NCBI GenBank assembly: GCA_013433145.1
Contig: CM024177.1
Span: forward strand, 392,501 to 456,500
DNA length: 64,000 nt
Source: Ascaris suum
Lineage: Eukaryota; Nematoda; Chromadorea; Rhabditida; Ascarididae
Reading direction: 5' to 3'
Below, piece after piece: positions 12,694 through 24,621 of this stretch (within the stretch, counting starts at the first letter, position 1; the number at the start of each line of letters is the position of its first letter). The notes below the pieces were generated by a model. It had not been told where the DNA came from. It was given only the letters and a program-made list of their open reading frames with translations, and did not search any database. Position numbers and translations under genes: made by a program.

Positions 12694-15035
12694 TAAATGA
12701 TATCAATTGATGTAACCGACTAGATAAAGAAATATTACTGCATATATTCATCTATCATCTTGTTATGTATGTGGTAATGATTCAGCATATCCGGGATGGT
12801 ATTGCAAAACGCGTGTTCACGTGACGAATATTGCAAAATCACAAATTTTCACGTGATCGCCCACATATAAGCCGTGTCTTCTTTCCTTTGTCGGTTTGGT
12901 GAGTGTGTATGTTCGGTGCACCCATCTCGCACCGCCCACTCACAGAGACACAGCACATATAATCGTTTGTCGCCTAAAAAAGAATATGATGGTAATTAAC
13001 GAGTGTAATCAATCAATTTAAGAACTTTCCGAATGGAGCTCGAACTTACAAACCCGACTTTTTTCTCGGAGGCTCAAACCGACCAAACTCTAAGGATACG
13101 GTTTCATTTTCGCCTAAGGGAATATATCCACTTTCCATGGGGCCTAAAGAATGTTAAAAAAATGGATAAAGAAGAAAATTTGCTTTTCTCTTTCACAGTG
13201 TAATCAAATGGCTGAATAATTGAAAGGGCTAATAGCTTGTTTCAGTATAGTGTTACGATTCTGCTCACTTCCCATTAGTTCTGATTTCTCTACTCATCTC
13301 AAGCTGCCTGTCTGTATTATTCTCTATCACTTCCACTTTCAAATGAAGGCTTGAGGCCTTGACTCCACTTTTGGAGGTTTATGTATCCGGCGGAGTTTAT
13401 AGAATTGCCAGCTTCGGAAGAGCGTCCAAAACTGAAAAGATTCTATTGTTCACTATGTTGTTCAATTCTAAATGACTTCCATAGGAGCAGTTGAATCCTT
13501 TGCGTATAATGGAAGGGAAATGGAAACATTTATGCTGGGAGATACTTCTGGAGAGGTCTCTGGGAATCTTCAGAATTCAAAAGAAGAGGTTTGTGCTACG
13601 GATGTAAATGACAGTTAAAAGAATATGACATAAACAACATTAAATAACCTTTGTGTGCACAGAGGACTTTCAGCTGAGGATGAAAACTGTAGAAGAGGGA
13701 GGGGAAGGGAATGATGAAGCAGATTACTATCGAAAAGGTGTGAATAAAATTCTGGGAACAAATGTCTCTAAGGGAAATGGTCTGAGCAGGAGTAAAATCT
13801 CAAAAAAAAAAACCTGTAGAAGTCGAGGAATCACTTTGCCAAACAAAATCTACCCAAGCAGTCAATAGACGGATGGATCGAAGAGGCTAGAAACCAAAGG
13901 ATTTGAAAAATGGAAAGCATATTATATAAGCTGTCGGCGGTAATCCGAGACCATATGCTCTGAATTACCATTGAATAGCTTGCTGAGCTCAGTTCAAAAT
14001 TGCTCAAGGCTTAGAATAATTTCCAGGATTCTTTTTCTTGAGGCAGAGGGACGGAAGAGGGGGTGGTCTCATAAAAAGGCCAAAATAGGCTCTTGAGAAG
14101 TACATGCCTAGACGTGCACGTATTCCCATCGGGGAATAAATTATAAGTCAACTGGAAAAGAAGGCAAAAATTTAATCCCATCTATCCATACCTGTTTCCT
14201 AAACTCTTTTATTGCCTTAAAGAGGAGAAACAAGAGCGGGCAAAAATGCAGATGCTACTCAGCCCTCCAACCTTACCCTAGCATCAAATCATCGCCGTCG
14301 ATAGTTTGTTTCGAAGAATCAGACAATTCTGTTTTTGCGCTCTCTGAGACACCTCATCATTCGATGGCTACCGATTCGTCCGAACGCCATATTCCGCCAT
14401 CATACTATGACTTGCAATCTGTTTCCTGAATTCGTTCACCTTCACGTCATATTCGGTTTCCATGTAATTATAAACCTACTACATAGCATTACGGGATATC
14501 CGTCTGTCACTGAACTAAAATTGATATTCAAGTAAAGTGCAAGTGGTCATGGTGTTGCTCTTTATTAATCTGTCCGTCGAATCCCCTCATTTAATGAGAT
14601 TCGTCTCATCCATTGATGATTCACTCACTTGAGTAGCAAAAAAAAAAAAAAAAAATTTACATATTTGGCAAGATATAAACCGAGCGAATATTTACTTAGT
14701 TATTACTCATTTTTTGATTAGCTCCCACTCGTATTTTATATTTCCGTTGCATATTTATTACTTATAGGAATCCATGGAATCGGCGGGTAAGTGAGTGGGT
14801 AACTGCTCGATTTGCTACTTATAAAACTGCAAATTTTTTTTTCCCAGATTGATGAATCAGTTTTCGCTCGACGAAACCGTTATTGAATATGCAAATGCAA
14901 AAAAAAGCAAAGATACCGAAAATATATGCAAAAATGTGTTACGCAGAAATTTTCGGCTATAATGTTATGTAATGTTTTTAGAATACAGTCAAGGAGTTAC
15001 ACGAAATAGACATTCATGCATACAAATGCGAACGT

Positions 15036-15104
15036 ACACAGACACACACAGACGCACACAGACACACACAGACGCATACAGACACGCACAGACGCACAGA
15101 GACA
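15036..15104. repeat. CACAGACA/CACAGACG minisatellite
   Basis: Imperfect tandem copies of an 8-base unit alternating CACAGACA and CACAGACG-like forms. The Thr/His-rich open frame across it is a by-product of the repeat. Confidence 0.8.
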
Positions 15105-16439
15105 ATCATACATACAAATAATATTTGCAACAATGATCGATCGTTGTGTGAATCGTTTTACGAATTGTTTGTGTGACTATTTGTGGGTTAATTTGAGCCG
15201 TTGAGCTAAAGATCTAGAGGAAGTAATTCGACGGATGTGATCCATCGGATAATCCTCCCTCTTCCCTCCCTCCTAATCTCATTACGATATTAATTGGTTT
15301 TAAATTATTCAAACAATTGCTCAATAAAAACGAATTTCTTTTATCAAACGATCAAAATTTTCCAAATAATTCTATCGTATTGATTATGCAAATGCAATGT
15401 TTTTTTTTTCGGATTGAAGTTGTAAAAACAATTAAAAATGCGGCAAATTTTTGGGGAAATTATTCGGGTAGGTAAGAATTTGGGTATATTTTTTTTTCAT
15501 ACTCACCAATTTAGCTCATTGCGGAAATTATACCTTTAATATCTGCTTAATGTTGGAATGCAATTCTTTTTTTTTTTAGATTAGAAGATTTCGAATTAGA
15601 TTACCTTTTTTTTTCGAATACACTTCACTCTGATCTTTTTACTTACGAAATTTTTTATGAAAGTTGGAATATTTGTGGAAATTGTAAAATTCACTTCACA
15701 ATAATAAAAGTATAAGGAGAAACCCTAGAAGACACTTAATGAATTACTCGATTTAATTGAAAATTGAATTAAAACGAAATGCTTCTAAATGAAATCCTCT
15801 TATGTATTAAAAAAAATTATTGGAAATTTATAAATTTCATTCGCAATTTTGAAAAATTATCTTTTATTTGAATCACTTAGAACACCTGGGTGGGATTACC
15901 TTACAGGTAATAAGGGCAATCGTTTCATTCATTCTTGACGATTCCATAGATAGGTATTTAATATTCAACGAAATTGATTGGACAATCGATAAATGTTTGG
16001 ATAACTCGAAAATTTTCGTTAAAATTAACTGGCATAATGAAAAAAAAATACACTTTTTTGAATCGTTTCATAGCAGAAGAAAAAAAGAAAAACGTTATAT
16101 CTTCGAGAAACGTTGGACGCATTTTTGGCGTTTTAGCATAAACGACAGCAAACCTCTCTCCAATAACAAAAATGGTTTTTGGATGAGTGCTCACATTTGC
16201 CAACGACAAAAACCGCTCACATTTTCATTTCCGCTCACAAATCTCTGTCATTCTGAATTGAGATTCCATTTGAGCAAATTAAATTCAACTTTTTTTTTCA
16301 TAACTGAAGGTCATACCTATGTACTTTATCATAATTAAACGCCTTACCTGCCATTAAAGACTGACAATTAAATGATTTACCTGTCATTGACGTCTATTAG
16401 TATAAATTACCCCGATCATTTAAATTCATTTAACAATAA

Positions 16440-16548
<109 letters not shown>

Positions 16549-17360
16549 AAAGTGATAATAATGCATTATTTTTATGCTCAGCGATAAACTTTCACTCATT
16601 GTTCTTTAACCATAATTGAAGTATTTATGAATTAAGTTGTATTATTAAATCGATAATGCTGATATTGCGGGAGGACGATGAAGGGTTAAACGAGATGTTT
16701 TGAAATTTGAGGGGACAATAAAACGAAAAAATTCATCATTTCAAGTAGTGTGGGGTCATTTTCTCTTGAAGATTGAAATATTCGCGATCAATTTTTTGCG
16801 GAGAGGAAAAAGCGAGGGATGAGGGGGAGGGGGGAATGCAAAGTAGGTCAGCGGTGTCAAGCTCAGGGTTCGTTCTTCGATTCACCAACAATTACAATGG
16901 TATAGTACCCTATATACGCATGTGGTGTACCATTGTTTTCTCTTCTCTCCATTTTTCCTCTTTTCTATTCTTTCCATTTTTCCTCTCAGTGGAATGTATT
17001 TAGGAATGTTATATCCATCTACCTTTAATTTACCTTTAATCAACATCTACCTTTAATCGATGAAACTTAGTTGGTGATTCGCTATCGGAGAGTAATTTCA
17101 TATCTTCGCTTTAAATCAACCACTTTCATTTGTTAACGAAGAATGAATTCACTTCCTTTCTATTTCGTTTCTCTTTCTTTATCTCTCCATTGCTTCTCTC
17201 TCTCTTCTTTACTGTTGATATTGATGTCGCACTTCTTTCACTAGAATTTTTTGCCAATGACTTTTACGTCATTCACAAATGGGTCCCGATAGGTCAATGG
17301 CCTGCGGCAGTTTTCCATATTCCTCTCTTCCACGGATGGATGTGAGCATTCGCATTCACC

Positions 17361-17367
17361 TATAAAA
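17361..17367 (+). promoter_or_regulatory. TATA box of cut-1
   Basis: TATAAAA lies 44 bases before the cut-1 ATG at 17405. This spacing leaves a very short 5' UTR and fits a strongly regulated, moult-phased cuticle gene (inference). Confidence 0.6.
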
Positions 17368-17404
17368 GCGATCGAGAAGTGTGTGGTGCAAACATCCTTT
17401 CATT

Positions 17405-19483
17405 ATGTTGTGCTCGTTGGTGTTATATCTGGGGTTTGCAACCTTCGCGTCTGGGGTTCCAGTCGACAATGGTGTTGAAGGTGATCCAGAAATTGAATGT
17501 GGTCCCACGTCGATAACAGTCAACTTCAACACACGTAATCCGTTTGAGGGACACGTCTACGTGAAAGGCCTTTACGATGATGATGCGTGCCGTAACGATG
17601 AGGGTGGTCGTCAAGTGGCCGCTATCTCACTTCCGTTCGGTAGCTGCAATGTGGCACGAACAAGATCGTTGAATCCACGCGGTATCTCTATTAGCACAAC
17701 GGTCGTTATCTCATTTCATCCGCTCTTTGTTACGAAGGTGGATCGCGCCTACCGTATACAATGCTTCTATATGGAAGCCGATAAGACCGTGGACACACAA
17801 ATCGAAGTCTCCGAGATAACGACCGCATTGCGATCTGAAGTCATTCCAATGCCTCTTTGCCGCTATGAGGTAGGCATCGTTATAAATGCGGGAAATCCAC
17901 CTGTCTCAAACGCATATCTAAAATGAGAGCATTTTTTCCGATGAGATTATTTCGAAGTTGATTTTCGCTAATTGCCTCATACTTTCATCAGTTAAACGAA
18001 ATGATGATCGATTTAATCGACGAATAATTTTATAGCAGTCGAAATTTTTATTTATGATTAATATGTGTAATATACAATTCAATATGGTGATTAAATAATC
18101 ATAACGTTCCTATATTTGTTGAATACATACGAGATGCTATCACATATGATATCATTAAAAAGTGCTCTCTATACATTTCTATAAACTCATACTTGCAGAA
18201 CGCATTAAGGTATGGTCATATCTTCACCTGTATATGCGTGTTTGTCTGTTTTTCCCCACATTGTTCGTATTTTGTTGAATAGCAATAACCGCATCATTAA
18301 TTCACTCCTCTGCATGCTCTCACTCTGTAAAAAAGTTGTTGAAAGGAATGTCATACCTGTCCTCGCCCACTTACAATATGTTTACCTGAGTAACAACCAA
18401 AGTTTACCTCATTTGCCTCCTCTATCCTCACCGATCGACTTTCATTCCATCTAATGATTCAAAAATTTCACCATGCCATGACAGACCGTTCTAACCGTAC
18501 GCTGTTGTGGAGCTCAAGTTAACCATCAAGTGGATGTAGCGTAGATCACAGGTTGACCCCTATAGAAAAATCTCAGGTTGATCCACTAATATCGAAAAAA
18601 CCTGTGAATATTTATAAGTATACTTAAAACTTTGCATGCATTTTACATCGAACAAGTCGTCAACAACAATTCTTTTAATCGTTTATATGAGCAATTATAT
18701 CAAATAGAATATGAATCCATTATTCAATGTATTTTATTCTTAGTGGATCGCCTATAAAATTGAATGACCTACGAGGGAAATACAAAAAAGCGCATATCGT
18801 GCCTGTTTCGTTGGCCCATTTTTCCACTTCTTTTAATTAGATTGAGATTTATTTTCTTATCGCTATTATTCTAGAATTAAATTCTTCCAATTTCATATCG
18901 CATTATCAAATTTATTGCAACTTTCTATTACAATTGACCAATTATTTATAAAAAGAAGAGTTGAAATGAAATCATTGTTTCGTAGAAGAATTATATGAGG
19001 ATATTGCTCATTAGGAGGAGAATATTTTAATTGAAGATTCTCGATGGAAATCCAACCGGAGAGCCGATTCGATTCGCCGTTATTGGTCAGCAAGTTTATC
19101 ATCGATGGAAATGTGAATCGGAAGCAGTCAACACATTCTGTGCGGTAGTACATTCATGTTTCGTTGATGATGGTAATGGTGATACGATTCAGATTCTCAA
19201 TGAAGAAGGTTGTGCACTTGATAAATATCTTCTCAATAACCTCGAATATCCAGCCGATTTAATGGCTGGTCAAGAAGCACACATCTACAAATATGCCGAT
19301 CGTTCACAATTATTCTATCAATGTCAAATCAAGATAACTATTAAAGAGCCAGGAGCAGATTGTGAACGTCCAAAATGTTCGGATCCTCAAGGATTCGGTG
19401 CGGTGAAAGGTCACGCCGAGAAGCCATCTAGAAGGCAAGCAAGCAACTCAACGACTACTGAAGAAACGTGCTGCCGACTATGA
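17405..19483 (+). CDS. cut-1: cuticlin CUT-1, ZP-domain cuticle protein
   Basis: Structural component of the insoluble cuticle residue of nematodes, secreted by the hypodermis (family knowledge). Exons 17405-17869 and 19037-19483 join at GAG/ATT in phase 0, with a 1167-base intron. The signal peptide is MLCSLVLYLGFATFASG. The ZP domain follows: EIECGPTSITVNFNTRNPFE, DEGGRQVAAISLPFGSC, DRAYRIQCFYMEADKTV, CRYE/ILDGNPTGEP, TFCAVVHSCFVDDGNGD and CALDKYLLNNLEYPADLMAG. A GTG codon upstream (17381) stays in frame, but the ATG fits the signal peptide. The frame stops at 303 aa soon after a (GCAA)3 repeat. Dropping one 4-base unit would open a frame running on to a stop at 19592, with RLLKKRAADYDDTMDVRTDI, which looks like the normal basic-site-plus-tail of cuticlins. 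So the C terminus is either frameshifted or an assembly indel. Confidence 0.93.
19435..19446 (+). repeat. (GCAA)3 at the cut-1 frameshift point
   Basis: Three tandem GCAA units sit exactly where the conserved reading changes from one frame to the next. Slippage of one unit would explain the shift. Confidence 0.7.
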
Positions 19484-22400
19484 CGATACAATGGACGTTC
19501 GTACGGATATTAGCGCATTTGACATCATAGATCAGGAGATTTTCTTTTCATATTCATTTCGAGTGCGAATTTTCATTTCACGAACGATATGAATAAGTTG
19601 GTTAGATCGAAATTCAGTTAATTAGTAAATTTGTATAATTACTGAAATTAAATTTAGTTCAACAAATTCAATAATTCAATGCAATCATATAGAAAACATT
19701 TCCGAAATTTTTATACAGTCGAAAAAATTTAGAAATTTAGAACCGAAGAAAAAAAAAACGCTGAACCAATTTTCTATCAGCCAACGATAGTAGAATTTCT
19801 CTCTCTCTCTTTTTTTTTTCGACATTAATTTTCCATTATTTTCATCGAGTATATTCACTACCATACTGAAATGCACTCTTTATCAATGACGTATCGAAAC
19901 GAGAACGTTCTCATTCTTTGAATAAATGCTCTACGTAGGTAAAAACAAAAAAAAAAAAAAAATTCAGCAATACATTGACATACAAGCAACACAATCCGAG
20001 AAATCTCGAGAATCCCTATTCGCATCGAGAAATTCGTATTGAAAAGCTTGTTTTTTTTTCTTCAAATACCTTTATCATCGTTAAATAATTTATCATTTTC
20101 CACATATCAACACTTTTTGCAATTTTTTCTTTCTTATAAAAACTTTTTTTAATATTTATATTTGTGATTTATGATTTATATTTATATTTATGTTTATTTT
20201 TCTATAATTATAAATCAACAATCATTATTAAGATTTGCTATCGTAACAAACAAATCAAAGAGAAAAATAACGCTGAAATTATTTCTGTCATTGAAATCGG
20301 TCAATAGAGATATCCACTATGCTCTTTAAAAATGAGTGATTGTAATTTTCATTACTGAGAGGGAGAAAAAAAAAAGAGAAAACAATTTTTACAAATGCAG
20401 TTTTTATAATTTTGCATAAGTATAAAATTTGCATAATAAGAAATTTACTCAGCGAAAATTTAAATATCAACGAAAAAGAAAATTAGACTATGATGGATTA
20501 CAATTCTCTATGAGATCATAAAAATGTTTCAAAATAGGTTAAAGATTAAGCACAATGGGACAACGCGTCATCTGTAAATTTTTTACTCAACCATGCAAAT
20601 GTCATCCTTCAGTGGTATAAAACATCGGATTCCACCTATCATTTGAACTCTCAGAAAATATCAGATGGTTGAAAAATTTTCCTTGGAATAGCTTTGAATT
20701 TCTTTTTCCGGACGAAGCAAACATTCAGGAAATACCGGAAGAGTGACATATTCAGGTGTAATGTCCTAAATCTTCAAATGTACAATGGGTTGAGCGAATT
20801 GCGTCCTGAAAATGCAATTTTGTGGATATTTGCTCACTGTTACTTCCGGTAGGAATTCAAAGCTCTCTGATATTTTCCGGATAGAGAGTGCGCTATTTTT
20901 TCCAAGAAAATGCAACAGCGTTGATGTGTGTGCAGTTCACTTATTGATGGTTGCAATAATAGTAGCATTAAACTGTTTTGGATGGATGCGTTTATTGAGA
21001 GGAAGATGCGCTTCCTGTTGCATTTAGAACGGAATGGAGAACGTTTTGCAAGGTAAAGGTCTCTTCAAAAGACTTCTCAGGAACATTTTATGAAATGGAC
21101 AGGTAAAATGGATCTTACAGTATGAATAGAGAAGGGAAATGGCGTATCAATGAAACTAGACTTCATTATGGTTTCGATGGTTATAGATAATTGCGAAAAC
21201 TTTTGTATCGCTAAGGATGAAGGAGTCAATTCAGCAATGCGGTACCTCGCTCTATCGAAATACCCTTCTCCGGATGGGGTGCATATGGCCTATCATAATT
21301 TCTCCCTCTAGTTTGCAGAAATGACCGTTGTTTGAGACGTTTCCCTTATCACATCCCCTCATTTTCCATGTGCTATTGACGCTCCTTGTGGACGATATCT
21401 ACAGGCGGTAAATTGTAAACGTGGAATCCACAATGCAGTTGGATGAGGCGAGGGTTTGATTGCATCGATGCAACGTTTTACTGCTGGACTTATAAACCAT
21501 TTCACATTTTCTTCACTTTCCATGAAGTTTTTCACGTTTCAAGGAGCAGATGTTCGATGTTTTTGAGTTATAGTTATTATTCTAGCGTCTACGGGTTAAT
21601 TAATCAAAGTTTTGCCCCTTTTATATGCGTTTTAAATGAGGGTTTTCCAAATTTCATGGTTATAGGTGTTGTTCTAGGTGACGCTTTTTCGGGTCTTTAT
21701 TTTTTTTGGCACTGACTTTTATGGGCTGAATAAAAATGAAAAATCCGATGCATTTGCAGCCGGTGTTAAACGCTTCTAAGGATCGTGTTCTTCTTTATAG
21801 CGGCATCAACAGTCGAATTTGCCTATCATCAATTGAAGTTTCAGCTCTCATTGGAATCGCCGTTTTAATTGTGGTGTTCGGTTTAATTTTTTTGCTCTCT
21901 GTATATAAATGTAAAGTTTGAACGGCTATCAGGAATACGGCTTGAGCAATACCTCTTAGCGGGTTATCCTCCTTCCTGACTCATTAACCCCCTCCGTTAT
22001 CTTCCATTAGTCTCATAAGGGCAACCTCTTCTACCTCTCTATTCCATCATGTCCCTTCCAAATGCATGCAAACTATCAATCCTAAAGTCGACTATTCCAC
22101 TCATTGCCTCAGTTTATTTTGCCTCGAATTTCTTTGTAAAATATGCTCGAGTTATTGTAAAATTTCATTGCAACGATCTGATTCGTTTTGAGTTTATTTT
22201 ATTCGCTTATTTGAATAAATAAATTTCCGCTTTAAATTATCCAAAATATTCAAATATATTTCATTTGCATAATAAGAAATATATTTTTTCGTTTTCATTG
22301 CATTATATCATTGATGATGCCGAATACTGCTCTACTGTTTGTTTTTGTTGCCATATATTTAGAGATATGCAAAAATATATTGAGTTAATACCTCTACGCG

Positions 22401-23526
22401 TATTGATGAGCACAATGCAATTCGAACGAAACGCCATATTAAATCAATTCGAATGTGAGCCTTATGCAGATGTAAATTCGATTGTTATGGACAATTTTGT
22501 AATATGCCTCCTTCAGATAATAGGCTACCTTCCAGGTGAGATTTGGGAACTGATTCAGGTTGGCAGGTTGCTCAACCAGATTGATGCCAGGTTGAGAATT
22601 GATTGCCAAACACGATGAGAATTGCGGACGCGAGAAATCGTTGTTAGTGTTTTAGTCATTAAGAACGACTGCTTTCAAGGTGCTGATGTAAGCCGTGGCA
22701 CACTTCTAGTTCCACGCAGTACGAAAGCACTACCAATTCGACCTGGAAAAAAATGATATATTGCCAGGATAGTTAGAAGTAATGCCGTATAATTTAAGGA
22801 TATCCGCATATGATGTAGTGACAATGGATAGCAAGCAATCAAGTGAATTGGGTGGTAAACGGTCAGGTAATTAAGAACACAATTTCAATGCATAGATTGA
22901 AAACGGGTGCAGAGGTCTACTCTTCGGGAAATAAGGAATCCACTCAAGCTCGGGTATCATCGCATCGTAAGGTGTTCTTAGATCGATGTAATTTTCCCGT
23001 AAATAGTACGGGATAGATATAAAACCGAAATGTTTTTACAAGTTCTATAAAAATATAACTGCTTTCATAGCTGCAATGAACGCTTTCCATCTGTTCATAA
23101 ACATGAACAGGTGAATCTCAGGTATTATAACCTAACGAAAGGTAGGGCAAATTATTCATTGCAGAATATGTTCATTAAAAGAAATGTGAAGAATATTAAC
23201 AGCAGCGATAAAATCCTCTAAAATACGATTGCATAGAAAAATTAAAAAAAAAAAGAAAGGTTTTTTTTGCTGATGATTTCCTGTTTCACTGATATGATCC
23301 GAGGGGCTTTTCAGAAGTTTGTAACAATATTCGAATCCCACCAATGGTCGTGAAAAAAGAGTAGAAAAGATGACCTGGACTTTCATACCATCTTAGTTTT
23401 CTCTTTTCTTCTACTTCCTTTCTTTTTAATTTTTTGAAATTTGTATACTTCTCCTTACAAACATCCTTCGATCACAATGCATTAGAGAGCATTTTTAATG
23501 CCTGAATGGGTAACTGTGCGCCATTG
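19484..23526. other. gene-poor intergenic region
   Basis: AT-rich, with poly-A/T runs. A TATAAAA at about 20618 is followed by no convincing gene. Open frames at 20812-21027, 21443-21715 and 22265-22618 lack family features. The one at 21736-21921 is listed because it has a clear membrane segment. Confidence 0.4.
21736..21921 (+). CDS. doubtful single-TM small ORF
   Basis: 61 aa: a polar N terminus with an N-glycosylation-type NAS, one strong hydrophobic segment (VSALIGIAVLIVVFGLIFLL) and a short basic tail KCKV. No homologue was recognised and no introns are evident. It could be a chance frame in T-rich DNA. Confidence 0.2.
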   Translation: MKNPMHLQPVLNASKDRVLLYSGINSRICLSSIEVSALIGIAVLIVVFGLIFLLSVYKCKV

Positions 23527-24430
23527 CTATCTAATTGCTTGCGCACTCTCTCTGTCTCTGTCGTGCGCATGCGCTTGAACCATTAAGTCCGAGGCAACGT
23601 TTGATGGCTGGTCGGGTTGTGATGGCGGTGTTAGAGAATGTATGCGGTCTGTGTTTGTACTAGTAGGTTGATTAATGAAACGACGTTTATTATGTTCTAT
23701 GTAATCGCTAAGGGAGATTATGTTCTCTTGAAATTGCACCGGATTGGTAGTCCACTTGTTCTGCAGTTTTTCTAGTTTTCCTCCATCTGATGTTGACAAT
23801 GGTGAATAACTAATGTGTTATGCTAATTACCCACGGGCAATAACTTTAGGTAATGTGTTAGATATATTACTGGAAGGTGGCCTATCAGAAAGTACAATGA
23901 AAGCATCGTGATGCGAAAAGTTCGTTTTTGTCCTTCCTAATGACTGGAGCGAAGCGTCCCCGATACCCGTTCACACACTAGCTGGACAAGAGTTCAGGTG
24001 GAGCCCGGAATAATCGTCATAAGTTATATTTGATGCAGGAGTTCGGAACTTTTTATGAGATTCTGAAGCCTTCACTTCCTCTTTTCTATTAATCGGACGT
24101 GGAGGTTCAAATCTACTGTTTTGCATATACAAGCAATAATTTCGAAGCGCGCTATACTGAAGTAATGAGGGAATTTCTATCGCTGGGATGCGCTGCGATA
24201 GCGTTGTGAATTCTTGTTGCACTTCTGGATCTATCTCCTTTAAAGCTACGCTGATTCCGTTTCATAGTTTGACGATATAATACCGTGAATACCGTTAATT
24301 CATTGCCACAAATGTCCCAAATTCCCAGGTGTAGTTGTTTGCAGGGTGCAGAATGTATATTTGCATATGGCCGCGTGGTCTTCTAACGTTCAACGTCGAT
24401 TTATCATCACTGCCCGCACGAAAGGACACC
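23527..24430 (-). CDS. 3' exons of an unidentified gene
   Basis: Two exons are well supported by phase and composition: 24250-23975 (begins VALKEIDPEVQQEFTTLSQR) and 23809-23527, ending in a stop at 23529-23527. A further upstream segment ends at 24430 with a GT donor and joins in phase (ETYDIAPYGMQSSPDL). The protein is polar, proline/serine-rich and without membrane segments: EPPRPINRKEEVKASESHKK, NITYDDYSGLHLNSC, SLSDYIEHNKRRFIN, SLTPPSQPDQPSN. Tyrosines in acidic or proline contexts suggest a cytoplasmic tail of a receptor or adhesion protein, but that is only a guess. The 5' end was not found. It faces TBCCD1 on the other strand. Confidence 0.5.
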
Positions 24431-24604
24431 GCAGATCCGGTGATGATTGCATGCCGTATGGTGCAATATCATATGTTTCACAACAGGAACTCTCGTGTCT
24501 CGTTAGTTACCTTTTATTAAAGATGCTCTACCAGTTTGCGTTGTTTGTATCAGAAGCCACGTATGTAAGCATCCCCCATTTTTGGTGAAGAATGGGAGGG
24601 AGAA

Positions 24605-24615
24605 GGGGGGGGGGG
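24605..24615. repeat. poly(G) run
   Basis: Eleven G on the + strand, immediately upstream of the proposed TBCCD1 start codon at 24622. Confidence 0.8.
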
Positions 24616-24621
24616 AGATAA

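Noticed and set aside
15868..16338. 156-codon ORF upstream of cut-1
   Set aside because: AT-driven composition, no domain, no splice or promoter support; likely chance.
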